DNA from: Crossaster papposus | Taxonomy: Eukaryota > Echinodermata > Asteroidea > Velatida > Solasteridae | Length of the DNA: 64,000 bases | Reading direction: 5' to 3' | Assembly: GCA_037893245.1 (NCBI GenBank) | Contig: JBAIAA010000258.1 | Span: forward strand, 1,302,001 to 1,366,000 | In this document: positions 9,496-18,611 of the stretch, piece after piece | Layout of the letters: each line of letters opens with the position of its first letter | Numbering within the stretch: the stretch's first letter is position 1 | Program-made: the position numbers and the translations under genes | Notes under the pieces: model-generated | The model's input: the letters and a program-made list of their open reading frames with translations, nothing else | What the model was told of the DNA's origin: nothing | The model's database searches: none

Positions 9496-11071
9496 AGGGC
9501 CGACCACCGCATCGGGTTTTACCCGGTGTTCGGGGGTCGTGGTCCCCCAGGAGTCATCCGATTTTTCGGAATGCTCCCGGCGGGCCCGCTCGAAACATAA
9601 GAAAGGGAAGTCTGGCCGGCGTTCCCGCCGCTCGCCTTCCTCGTCCAGCTCGAGCAGCTCTTCGGGCCGCCGGGGAAAGCGTCGCCATGGCGACAACGTC
9701 TCCCGGACCGAGTTCCTTACGGCGTTCCAAACCATCTCGGCCTCACTGGCGGCCCTCTCTGCCCCCCGGCAGAGGGCCGCGGTGGACGGCCCAGTGGCAC
9801 CGTTGGGATACGCTGCCCAGCCGTCTGTTATCGGTCACGGTTGGGTGGCTCAAGTACAAAGGGACGCACCGCACACAGTCAGCCGTGCGCCGCCGTCCCC
9901 ACCGGCCCTCAGCCTGCATCCATCGATGTCCCTTGTGCCTGAGGATACGGCCCAGCGACCGGACCGTGACATGGCGCTGCCTGCCCCGCCACAGGGGCCG
10001 GCCAGCTCACCGTCTCAGGGGTCAACTCGGCCCATGCCTTCGGGGGGCTCGGCCTCAGAGGATGAGGTCGTCCATATGCAGCGCCTTTCCATCGCGGAAA
10101 CGGAGCTGCGTCTGGTCCAGCGTGATATGTGTCGCGTGCTTCAACTGCCCCTTGTGGAGCCAGCACCGAAGCCCGACCATAGGTCGTTCAAGCGGCGCAC
10201 TGGGCCGGCGGTGAGCTCGGAGAAAATTTTTCCCGTCCTCCCGCTGGACCAGGTGTGCGTTGAACATATGGGAAAGATCATGAAAGCAGACAAGTGGTCC
10301 GCCGTCACCCGCCGGACCAAGGACTACTACCAGTTCCCGCCGGCGGATTATGAAAACTTTTTCGCCGTGTCTACTGTCCCCGATGCGGCGAAGGACAAGC
10401 TCGCCGCTGATGCGGGTGCTGCAACAGGGAAACGCATCTTCTCAGACAAAGTCCGAGAGAAGTTTGAGGAGACGTTGCGTAAATCTGACACCGCCTCCCG
10501 CTTCGGTATGCGCTCCACCTCGTTCCTGCTACTCCTTTCGGAGTATTTGGTCTCGGGGTTGGATGAGGAGGGAGGCGTCCCAGATGACATGCTGCAGGCT
10601 GCCTTCCACTGCTTGGACCAGGGGTTGCGTGTGGTCCTCGACCAATTTACACGCATCTCCACCCTGATGACATCGGCCCGTCGCGGGAATGTGCTGGACT
10701 CAATGTTCCTGCCCTCCCCTGCGGCGCGCAGACGATTTGAAGAGCTCCCACTCGCTGGCATGGATCTCTTCGCAGGCCAGTTCGAAGAGTTGATGCAGGC
10801 TGAGGCCAAGCGTTTGAAAATGACAGAGAAAATCAATCTCAAGAAACCTTCAACCGCGAAGCCTCCCTCCCAGCCTAAGAAAGCGTCGTTCACCATCCCC
10901 CGACGCAGACCTGTGAAGGCGAACAGAGGGAGTTTTCGTGGCCGTGCCGACAACCTGTCGGGTGCGCGGCCCGCCCATCCCCAGCATCAACCATTCTCTG
11001 GCCAGCAAAGACAAGCCGGTCGCGGTTTCCGTGCGCCTGCCCCCCGCTATCCCGGGGGTTGGCGCAAGTGA
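9320..11071 (+). CDS. DIRS ORF1 (Gag-like), main part
   Basis: This frame is open from about 9320. It begins with a Pro/Gly-rich region, then a Ser/Arg-rich stretch (SGRRSRRSPSSSSSS near 9610-9670). A conserved region of DIRS Gag-like proteins follows (roughly residues 270-470, with HMGKIMKADKW and a Leu-rich helical part). The C-terminus is basic and Gly/Arg-rich. It overlaps the RT frame by about 130 bp, so RT may be made by frameshift or reinitiation. The likely role is an RNA-binding structural protein; no zinc knuckle is seen. Confidence 0.75.
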   Translation, partial: SSLAVYATESRGGQAYGPPGLLADPRPVGLEALPPGQGFGGVDQSFPGAPGLLADPHSEGPTTASGFTRCSGVVVPQESSDFSECSRRARSKHKKGKSGRRSRRSPSSSSSSSSSGRRGKRRHGDNVSRTEFLTAFQTISASLAALSAPRQRAAVDGPVAPLGYAAQPSVIGHGWVAQVQRDAPHTVSRAPPSPPALSLHPSMSLVPEDTAQRPDRDMALPAPPQGPASSPSQGSTRPMPSGGSASEDEVVHMQRLSIAETELRLVQRDMCRVLQLPLVEPAPKPDHRSFKRRTGPAVSSEKIFPVLPLDQVCVEHMGKIMKADKWSAVTRRTKDYYQFPPADYENFFAVSTVPDAAKDKLAADAGAATGKRIFSDKVREKFEETLRKSDTASRFGMRSTSFLLLLSEYLVSGLDEEGGVPDDMLQAAFHCLDQGLRVVLDQFTRISTLMTSARRGNVLDSMFLPSPAARRRFEELPLAGMDLFAGQFEELMQAEAKRLKMTEKINLKKPSTAKPPSQPKKASFTIPRRRPVKANRGSFRGRADNLSGARPAHPQHQPFSGQQRQAGRGFRAPAPRYPGGWRK

Positions 11072-13142
11072 CTCTGTAGACTGGTGGCGGCCTCCCACCC
11101 TTGGACCCGTGGGGGGCCGTCTGCACGACTTCATCGGGTCCTGGACTCACGTCACGTCCGACCGGTGGGTGCTCGAGACTATAGATCGCGGCTACGCGCT
11201 CGAGTTCACGAGCACCCCCCCGTCGGACATGGTGGTTCGGCCTACACCAATCCCGACCGACCCGGCTCAACGTGCGTCCCTCGAGGGGGAGATCTTCTCC
11301 CTCCTCGAAAAGGGCGCAGTGCGGGTCCTTCCCGCCCAGCGGGCGCAGTCGGGGTTTATGTCGACGTTCTTCTTGGTCCCCAAGAAGGACGCCGGCTTAT
11401 GGCGCCCAATTCTCAACCTCAAGCGGCTGAACAAATTCATCCGCCCCAGGCGCTTCCGGATGGAGACACTCAGAACCATCCTCGAGTCCCTCCAACCGGG
11501 AGCATGGGCGGCCAGCCTCGATCTGAAGGACGCATACTTGCATGTCCCTGTCAGACGGGAGCACTGGGAATTACTGCGGTTCCAATACGACGGGACACGC
11601 TACGAATTCACAGTGCTCCCCTTCGGCCTCTCGACCTCCCCTCGGGTATTCACCCGGGTGGCTCGGGCGGTCGGGGCGGCGCTGCGGAAACAAGGGGTCT
11701 CGGTCTTTATGTACCTCGACGACTGGCTCGTGGTGGGCCAGTCGCGGCACTCAGCAGCGGGGGCGCTTCAACACACCTTGCGCCTGGCGGCCGACCTCGG
11801 CTTTTTGATAAATCCCGAGAAGTCGCACCCGTTGCCAACCCAGTCCCCCACCTTCTTAGGCGCGGCCCTCGGTCTCCGATCGAGGCTGGCACGCCCTACA
11901 GAGGAACGCCTGCTGAATGTTCAGCAGTGCGTCTCTCTTTTTCTACCGGCCGAGACGGCCCCGGCACGGGCCTGGCTCAGGCTGCTGGGCCTGATGGCCA
12001 GCCTGGTGGATTTGGTCAGCTATTGCAGGCTGCGAATGCGGCCAATCCAGCTGCACCTACTCATGTTCTACCGGCCCAGCCGACACGACATCAGTCATCC
12101 CGTGCCAGTCACGGCCTGGCTGGTCCCTCACCTGCGGTGGTGGCTGGTCCGGGCCAACCTGATGGGGGGCAAGGCTTTTCGCAAGCCCCGCCCATCCCTG
12201 ACGGTCACGACCGATGCATCCCTTTCCGGTTGGGGGGCCACCCTCCACCCCCGCCAGGCGGCGGGCTGTTGGGGCCCCGAGTATCGCTCGTCCCATATAA
12301 ACGTCCTCGAGCTGTTGGCCGTGGCCAATGCCTTGGAACAGTTTCAGTCCCTAGTATCGGGACGGGCGGTGCAGATCCGGTGCGACAACACCACGGTGGT
12401 CTCGTACATCAACCGCCAGGGGGGCACCCACTCCCCCCGGCTTTGCGCGCACACGTGGGAGCTTTTCCACTGGTGCATGCAAAACGAGGTCGACCTCTCG
12501 GCGGTGTACCTTCCCGGCGACGAGAACGTGGAGGCGGACGCCCTATCCAGGGGGTGGATCCGCCCCACGGAATGGACCATCCGGCCGCAGATCGTTCAGT
12601 CGCTGTTCCGACTGATCGACCGGCCACATGTGGACCTGTTCGCCTCACGATTCAACCACCAGCTCCCCACCTATTGCACAAGGGCTCACGACCCGAACGC
12701 ATGGCGGACGGATGCCCTGTCGTTCCGGTGGGACGGGTTACTAGCGTACGCTTTTCCCCCGTTCTCGCTGGTCCCTCGGGTTCTCGCAAAGCTGGAGGAG
12801 GAGGACTGCAAAGTCCTCCTCATCGCCCCTTTTTGGCCTCGTCAGCCGTGGTTCACGCGGCTGACCAGGCTGCTGGTCCACCGCCCGGTGGTCTTGCCCC
12901 GACAGGCGGATGTCCTCCTCCAGCCGGGATCGGGTTTTCTTCACCCAGCTCCTCAGGATCTACACCTGACGTGCTGGGTGTTGTCACACAATCCCTCTGC
13001 GCGGCAGGCCTTTCTGAGCGAGCTGCGTCAATCGCAGCCCGCAGTCGAAGGGCCTCCACGCGGCGGGTGTACGACAGCCGACTACGCCACTTTTTTAGAT
13101 GGTGCAGACGGCGGCCTGTTCGTCCCACCGATTCGTCTCTAG
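10938..13142 (+). CDS. DIRS reverse transcriptase-RNase H
   Basis: The intact frame holds RT blocks FLVPKKDAGLWRPILNLK, SLDLKDAYLHVPV, LPFGLSTSPRVF and the catalytic MYLDDW (11709-11726). RNase H follows with TTDASLSGWGA, the NVLELLAV Glu, CDNTTVVSYIN and ENVEADALSR, then the DIRS-type C-terminal domain with HVDLFASRFNHQ and FPPFSLVPRVL. The first in-frame ATG is only at 11229, inside the N-terminal linker. Entry from the overlapping ORF1 is more likely than independent initiation. It copies element RNA to cDNA. Confidence 0.9.
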   Translation: MAVPTTCRVRGPPIPSINHSLASKDKPVAVSVRLPPAIPGVGASDSVDWWRPPTLGPVGGRLHDFIGSWTHVTSDRWVLETIDRGYALEFTSTPPSDMVVRPTPIPTDPAQRASLEGEIFSLLEKGAVRVLPAQRAQSGFMSTFFLVPKKDAGLWRPILNLKRLNKFIRPRRFRMETLRTILESLQPGAWAASLDLKDAYLHVPVRREHWELLRFQYDGTRYEFTVLPFGLSTSPRVFTRVARAVGAALRKQGVSVFMYLDDWLVVGQSRHSAAGALQHTLRLAADLGFLINPEKSHPLPTQSPTFLGAALGLRSRLARPTEERLLNVQQCVSLFLPAETAPARAWLRLLGLMASLVDLVSYCRLRMRPIQLHLLMFYRPSRHDISHPVPVTAWLVPHLRWWLVRANLMGGKAFRKPRPSLTVTTDASLSGWGATLHPRQAAGCWGPEYRSSHINVLELLAVANALEQFQSLVSGRAVQIRCDNTTVVSYINRQGGTHSPRLCAHTWELFHWCMQNEVDLSAVYLPGDENVEADALSRGWIRPTEWTIRPQIVQSLFRLIDRPHVDLFASRFNHQLPTYCTRAHDPNAWRTDALSFRWDGLLAYAFPPFSLVPRVLAKLEEEDCKVLLIAPFWPRQPWFTRLTRLLVHRPVVLPRQADVLLQPGSGFLHPAPQDLHLTCWVLSHNPSARQAFLSELRQSQPAVEGPPRGGCTTADYATFLDGADGGLFVPPIRL

Positions 13143-13372
13143 GGGATGTGGCCGACTTCCTGGTCTATCTATTCGAGAGCGAGCTCTCGATCGGCACGGT
13201 AAGGAATTACCGGTCGGCAATTGGAGCGGTCCACAAGGGTTTCCCTGATGGTACCTCCGTGTCGGACAACCCGGCCCTCAGCCAACTCCTGAAGGGCATG
13301 TTTGTCGCTCGACCCCCCACGCGTCGGCTGGTACCGGCTTGGGACCTCCCTATAGCGTACTATCTACGCTAG
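11084..13372 (+). pseudogene. DIRS tyrosine recombinase frame, overlapping RT-RH
   Basis: This frame is open for 2.3 kb across the whole RT-RH gene, an overlap known for DIRS-1-like elements. Recognisable recombinase starts near 12970 (LSERAASIAARSRRAS, then STRRVYDSRLRHFFRWC). The SAM-like domain DVADFLVYLFESELSIGTV and SAIGAVHKGF follow. The frame is lost at 13340-13372 and homology continues in another frame. The part upstream of about 12970 is low-complexity overlap translation, probably not a separate product. Confidence 0.7.
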
Positions 13373-13596
13373 CGGGGCCTCCTTTTGAGCCGATGGGCAG
13401 CTCGACCTTGCTCCACCTGTCCATCAAGGTGGCATTCTTGCTGGCGGTCGCCACGTCGCGCCGACGTAGCGAGCTCCATGCATTGTCAACCGAGGCGGGC
13501 CACATCAGGTGGGAACCTGACGGGGTCCGCCTCATTCCCCGGGCCGGGTTCCTAGTAAAGAACCAGTCCGAGTCATTCATTGTTATGATATACTAA
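13339..13596 (+). pseudogene. DIRS recombinase continuation, truncated before the catalytic core ends
   Basis: Homology resumes here in a shifted frame: HLSIKVAFLLAVATSRRRSELHAL holds the first catalytic Arg region, then AGFLVKNQSES. A stop at 13594-13596 follows an abrupt change of sequence. The distal His-x-x-Arg and Tyr blocks are absent, so a deletion removed them and this copy cannot make active recombinase. Confidence 0.75.
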
Positions 13597-13830
13597 TTAA
13601 CATTGACATGTTCTTTTTCCCCCCGTTCGCTCCGGCGCTCCGGCGGGTTTTTCGGTCGATGTTATCTCAGTCCGGTGCACGCGCACCCTTGACGGGGTCC
13701 GCGTCCCGCTTGTTTAGGGCCGTGACGGCGCCCGCGGGCGCTGCTCCAGGCCCTGGGGTTTACCGTTGGCGTGCCCCTCTGCTAATTGCTGCATCTCGTA
13801 GACCCTCCACCATAATCCGGTGCGATTCTA
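13597..13830 (+). other. DIRS 3' non-coding remnant
   Basis: GC-rich sequence between the truncated recombinase and the internal complementary region. No catalytic motif was found in any frame. Confidence 0.5.
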
Positions 13831-13935
13831 TGCAAATGTAGTAATTCGCTCTACAGGTAACGTATGAGCGCAGTAGACTCCCCCCCCCACAGTAGTGTGG
13901 GTGGGGTCTACTAGCTCATACTTACCTGTAGAGCG
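13831..13935 (+). repeat. DIRS internal complementary region (ICR)
   Basis: The first half (to about 13880) is the complement of the outer left end, with TGCAAATGTAGTAATTCGC and CAGTAGACTC. After a C-run, the second half (13889-13935) is the complement of the outer right end, with TAGTGTGGGTGGGGTCTACT. In the DIRS-1 model this junction templates completion of the ends and circularisation of the cDNA. Confidence 0.85.
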
Positions 13936-13997
13936 TCCCGCCCTCCTTCCCCACTATCCTCGATGACTCTGGGTGTCCGTATCCTTATGTGGCGCTC

Positions 13998-14168
13998 GAG
14001 AAAAGAGGACGTTCACGGGGCACGCATGTGTGGGCTCTATGGGGTGTCCTCTGGAGGGCGCTGTTGGCAAACTCTTAGCGATTACACCTGCCGGTCTAGG
14101 GAATATGCAAATGTAGTAATTCGCTCTACAGGTAAGTATGAGCTAGTAGACCCCACCCACACTACTGT
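13998..14168 (-). repeat. DIRS right inverted terminal repeat
   Basis: An inverted copy of 8383-8540, starting GAGAAAAGAGGACG and ending in the outer GTAGACCCCACCCACACTAC segment. A run of 19 G (14169-14187) follows directly. Confidence 0.9.
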
Positions 14169-14187
14169 GGGGGGGGGGGGGGGGGGG

Positions 14188-15904
14188 AATTAATAACAAT
14201 CAATTTTTGGAGAAACATACATTAATATTCAAACTAAATTAATGTATAGAATTTGTTTCAGGATTCCTAATGAATAAAAACTGTTCATCAAATTACTCTC
14301 CAATAGCCTGAATATTCAAAATATTGAAATTTATTAAATTGATTTATTTTAATATAAAATAACGATATTTTATCTCACCTTTACGTTCAAATGGATATCA
14401 ATAATTCAGCATAAAATGTATTTGCATTTTAAGTACAATTCCCTCAGAGTTATGAGCCATACAATTAAATTAAATTTCACACGATCACGATCGAGGTTTT
14501 TGTTATGGTCACAAACACACTGACTAAGAATAATCAAGTCTGTTAAATACTTTTCAGTGTGCATTTTGTCAAGCAACTTTTGCTCTTTTTTGGTTCCTTA
14601 TCGAACCTCGCTCCCCAGCTGCTGTTGAAGGCGCGTGCTCGTTAACTTCTAAAGTGTTGACACCTTGCAAAGTTTCTTTCTCTATGGTATAATCATGAAG
14701 AAATAAGAACAAATGGGGATGCAGCACACAATGACATTTCATATCGAAATTTCTAGCACCTATTAATATTATGTTCCTTTTTAGTATTTTTAGTTATGTT
14801 AGTTTTTAGTGGCACTTATAGGGAGACATTTCAGTGTCTCCCTAAATGTCTAGCTACCCTTAAAACGATATTTGGGAGTTAATTTAGTCCTAGAACGACA
14901 GATTTTGGTCTAAATAGCATAAATCTCGAAGATCTTAAAGAAAAGGGTTAGCGTAAACAAGTTAGGACTGTTTTAAGTTTATGTACATCTCTATGGGATT
15001 GTCTCCCCAATACAAGTGCATATTTGGAGGTATACTAATCATACAATTATGAACCGACAAGTGGATTCGGGTATCAGTCCCAATTTTTCGGGATTTAATT
15101 CTCTAAAATATCATTGAGATTTCCCCCACACCTCTAAAACTGAACAATAATTATCTCAATTAATAACCTACTAATTCTTTAGACTTCTGTGCTACAGTAC
15201 GTTATAAAAAGGAAGGAATTTTTTTAAAGAATCAATAACAATTAAATATGTATTGTTACATACTTGTTACTTAGACTTCACGAGTGGGAGAAGTCTTATA
15301 GATCAATGCCTGAAGCAGTGACAAAGTAAAATCTTGCATGTGTGCATAGTTTCTACAGCCGCATGTAAATTGTACATGTAGGCCCTACATAGAAATTGTA
15401 CACCTTATAAGTATAGCCTATGCAATTATAAGACTGCGGTCAGAAGTCCAAGCGGAAAAGGTCATCCCCTGGGCTTGCGGTTTGGCCGCTGTCATGGGGG
15501 TCGTAAATAACCGTATGATCAAGCTGGTAAGGTTTGTACACAAAACCCCCGGTGGCGGGGGTTTTGTGTAGCCCAGGTTGGACTCCTCCGTTGTGTACAA
15601 CGCGACGGAGTCCAGGGTATCAATGTAGTTGCCATAGCGAAACATTTTACAACAACATTTTTTCATATTTTTACCTGATGAAGGAAGCCAAAATCTCGCT
15701 TATGTATTCCTTGTGTCTGGAACTAAAGATCGTCATGGGTTATTAAAAGTTAATGTGTCTTTAGGCAACTTATTTACAGAAAATAAATTTCAAATCCACG
15801 CTTTCGGAAGTGAACATCATGTACGAACTCTCTACAATCCCTACATGCGTGCGCGGGTACCCGGCAGCCGCGCCGGCCTACAACTGATAAGCCAGGCGCG
15901 TGCC
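14188..15904. other. No gene seen; AT-rich sequence with two hairpins
   Basis: No coding potential or element ends were found over about 1.7 kb. At 15537-15570 there is a perfect 15-bp-class hairpin (TACACAAAACCCCCG with its complement). At 15580-15613 there is a second one (GGACTCCTCCG / CGACGGAGTCC). The block may be flanking or 5' UTR sequence of an inserted element. Confidence 0.4.
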
Positions 15905-16638
15905 ATATGTTTCAGCAACCGTACGGGATCTTGGTGTTATTCTCGACAACAAGCTAAACATGAATGCTCACATCTCGGCTGTTTGTAGAAGTGCACACTA
16001 TCATCTGAGAAACATTGCCAAGATAAGGAAATACTTGTCCGACTATGACGCTGCAAAGGTCATTCATGCACTTGTCACATCACGGCTGGACTACTGCAAT
16101 GCAGTGTTGGTGGGCCTTCCGAATTATTCTGTGTCCAGACTGCAAAGAGTTCTTCACAACGCCGCGAGAGTTCTGGCACGTGTGAAGAGGAGCGAGCATA
16201 TCACCCCAATCCTGCGACGGTACCACTGGCTCCCAGTTCAGAAAAGGATTGAATACAAAATGCTTACGCTTGTATTTAAGGCACTCTACGATATTGCACC
16301 CAAGTACCTAAAAGATCTCCTCATCATAAAGTCATCCCATTATGCACTCCGCTCTTCATCCTCCACCATTCTTGAAGTCCCCAGAACCAGAACCGCCTTT
16401 GGTGATCGTGCATTTGCCCATGTTGCCCCTGCTCTTTGGAATAAATTACCAAGTGACATTCGTAACATCCAGTGCTTGGAAACATTCCAGAAGCATGTGA
16501 AGGCGTTTCTGTTTACTCATAGCTATTAATATAATGACATTTGTTAAGTTTTGGAGAGAGACTGTTTTGTAGCGCCTTGAGTAAGTTTTTAGAGAAGTGC
16601 GCTATACAAGTACTTATTATTATTATTATTATTATTTA
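15905..16638 (+). mobile_element. CR1/L2-type LINE, 5'-truncated 3' end
   Basis: An open frame to 16529 encodes the end of the RT and the C-terminal region: LGVILDNKLNMNAHIS, SRLDYCNAVL, LQRVLHNAARV, HWLPVQKRIEYK and WNKLPSDIRN. The short 3' UTR contains GCGCTATACAAGTACTTATT and ends in a TTA microsatellite, typical of CR1/L2 elements. It abuts the resumed LTR at 16639, so it is the last of the insertions in the split 5' LTR. Confidence 0.85.
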
Positions 16639-17358
16639 TATGTTTCGGTTCCCATTGCGAGATAGTATGTTGAACACTGTTTACTTTCTTAATTATTAAA
16701 GCATCTGACATGTATTTCAAATGGCATGTGCAATGCATAGTGATACATGTAGGCCTACAAAAATTAGGTAGGAATTGTTTAGTAATTCTTGTAAATTACT
16801 ATAATTATTCTTCTTATTATTGTTATTATTCTCATCATCTTGATAATAGTACAAGAACACTTTTTTTGCCTTGTTTAGGAATTGTACCTGATTGCGACAC
16901 CGGGTCGGATGTCTGTTCTATAACTTCTACGGTGGCCAGGTTGTGCCATTACTGGGGGTAAGGGCTTGGAACAAAGACATCATAATTGTGTTTTCCATGC
17001 ACTCTTTAATGTTTAGTGTTTATCTCTTTAATGTTTAATATTTAATATTCCAGTTGTGTTACTCCACAAGACAGACAGGGATATTTTCCCTTGAGATAAC
17101 TAGACAGTTGTGTGAACGTCAGGGTTATGTTATACTTGTGTAAAGTATGTAACCACACTAAATTTAAAAAATGTGATACTTTCTCTGTTGTTGTTTAGGG
17201 TGTTTAATGTTTAATCCAAGTTGAAATTGTATATTTCACAGGATTTCACTGGAGGTTGTCTGTGACCGACAACCACAATAAAGGTACATCTAAAGAATCT
17301 CAAGCTGGGTGTCATGTCGTCTGTTTGATTACTACCCTCTACCCCTTCTTGCTTTACA
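16639..17358 (+). repeat. 5' LTR, second part
   Basis: Matches 23714-23971 plus 24494-24929 with about a dozen substitutions and a few small indels by eye. It ends GCTTTACA. It contains the uninterrupted CTATAACTTCTACGG site where the 3' LTR carries a LINE insertion. Confidence 0.85.
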
Positions 17359-17376
17359 TGGTGTCAGAAGTGGGAT
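17359..17376 (+). promoter_or_regulatory. Primer binding site, tRNA-Leu type
   Basis: TGGTGTCAGAAGTGGGAT starts at the base after the LTR. It is complementary to the 3' end of animal tRNA-Leu, whose tails read CCCACTTCTGACA plus CCA. It primes minus-strand cDNA synthesis. Confidence 0.8.
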
Positions 17377-17657
17377 GTGCCATGAAGAAATCCCTCGGTG
17401 ATGACGTTGTTCTACCGTAGCGAAGATTCAGCTCGAGACTTCAAGGATTCTACCGTGGAGAAGATCGGCCCAAGAATTTGTGAAGACTTCGAGGATTTAG
17501 TATATTTACCTGTTTGAACTGTGTTACTAAAATATGGGTTCATTGTATATTATTGTGTAGGTTTTGTAGAGGTAATGCAAATTATTGTCTTGTAATGCAT
17601 GTAGTAATTACATATTGAAGTTACTTGCTAGTGTTGCACACTGTACATGTATTTAAA

Positions 17658-18611
17658 ATGGCAACAGGTGATATACCAGGTGGTGATGAAATTGCTAAGC
17701 TGGCCGCCGAGCTGGAGCAGCTGCGAAGTATCGTCAAAAGCCAAGATGAAGTGATAAAAGCCGGAAAACCTGCTCAACAGAAAAATGTTGTGGTGCTGCC
17801 TAGTAGGAAGATGGAGAGGTTTCGAGACATATCAACAAAGGATGGTGAACCTACCATACACGAATGGGTATCGGACATGAAGTCTTACGTAGGTACCCGT
17901 ACCATCCCAGTAGATGAAGTTCCTGCATGCATCCTGGAGCACCTTGGTGGTAAAGCCCGGCAAGAAATCATGGGAAGAGGTGACAATGTCAACAAGAATC
18001 CTGCAAAAATATACAAGGTTCTCCTCAGAGTTTTCGGAGATGGAGATGATTTGCCCTCACTTCAACAGAAGTTCTACTCCTACGTCCAAGGCGACACTGA
18101 TCTTGTGTCTTGTTCCCTGAAGTTAGTCGAGTTGTATGATCGAGTCATCGAGCTTGATGAATCGTTCAAGCCTGGGCGAGAATCGGCGCTGAAAAGCAGA
18201 TTTTCTGAGACAGTAAATGACACGGGAATGAAGAGAGAGATCCGACGGCTAAGTACAGAAATGCCTGCTCTTTCATTCTTTGAGCTTAGGGACCGGGTCA
18301 TGAAATGGTATGGGGCAGTGCCGAAGACCACTACAAAAGTGCCAAAGGTGGCCATCTCCCATGAAACACCTGCGAAGATAGATGTCATCAAGCGACAAGA
18401 GGATCTAATTGCCAGACAACAAAAGCAAATAGAAGCCTTGCTAGCAGCTGCTGGACAAGCTCTGGAGCAAAGAAAGGATGTTGCCAGTCGTCCTAAGAGC
18501 AACCAGAGTGAAAGACGCTGTTGGGTTTGTGGTTCACTGAATCATTTTCGCCAAGATTGCCCCGAACGTGCAAAGAGACAGTTCTCAAATAACAAAGAGT
18601 CTTTAAACTAG
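17658..18611 (+). CDS. Ty3-type element Gag
   Basis: The start is ATG at 17658; the earlier in-frame start at 17625 lies in leader-like sequence. The 317 residues begin with a coiled-coil-like stretch (LAAELEQLRSIVKSQDEVI). A capsid-like helical region follows, with an HEWVSDMKSYVG and LGGKARQEIMG style related to PNMA/Ty3 capsids. A second coiled coil lies near residues 245-285. One zinc knuckle CWVCGSLNHFRQDC (C-x2-C-x4-H-x4-C) lies near the end. The TAG stop (18609-18611) directly follows a TTTAAAC slippery site. The frame is intact. Confidence 0.85.
   Translation: MATGDIPGGDEIAKLAAELEQLRSIVKSQDEVIKAGKPAQQKNVVVLPSRKMERFRDISTKDGEPTIHEWVSDMKSYVGTRTIPVDEVPACILEHLGGKARQEIMGRGDNVNKNPAKIYKVLLRVFGDGDDLPSLQQKFYSYVQGDTDLVSCSLKLVELYDRVIELDESFKPGRESALKSRFSETVNDTGMKREIRRLSTEMPALSFFELRDRVMKWYGAVPKTTTKVPKVAISHETPAKIDVIKRQEDLIARQQKQIEALLAAAGQALEQRKDVASRPKSNQSERRCWVCGSLNHFRQDCPERAKRQFSNNKESLN

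Larger units (their letters stand above)
8383..14170 (+). mobile_element. DIRS-type retrotransposon with ITRs and internal complementary region
   Basis: The left inverted repeat (8383-8540) and right inverted repeat (13998-14168) are near-identical inverted copies over about 150 bp. Between the recombinase and the right repeat, 13831-13935 carries the complement of both outer ends joined together, the internal complementary region that defines DIRS-1-like elements. Gag-like, RT-RH and recombinase frames overlap inside. The element is far more GC-rich than its surroundings. Gag has a one-base frameshift and the recombinase is truncated, so it is defective. Confidence 0.9.

Noticed and set aside
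8724-13128. Many long minus-strand and alternative-frame ORFs in the DIRS element
   Set aside because: High GC content makes random frames long; only the Gag-like, RT-RH and recombinase frames carry family motifs.
15537-15613. Two strong hairpins as a rho-independent terminator pair
   Set aside because: The setting is eukaryotic transposon debris, so bacterial-type termination is not expected; they are noted only as hairpins.
17625-17657. Gag start at 17625
   Set aside because: The extra residues are leader-like and not Gag-like, and the triplet at 17625 is not ATG; ATG at 17658 has AAA before it and begins the protein-like part.
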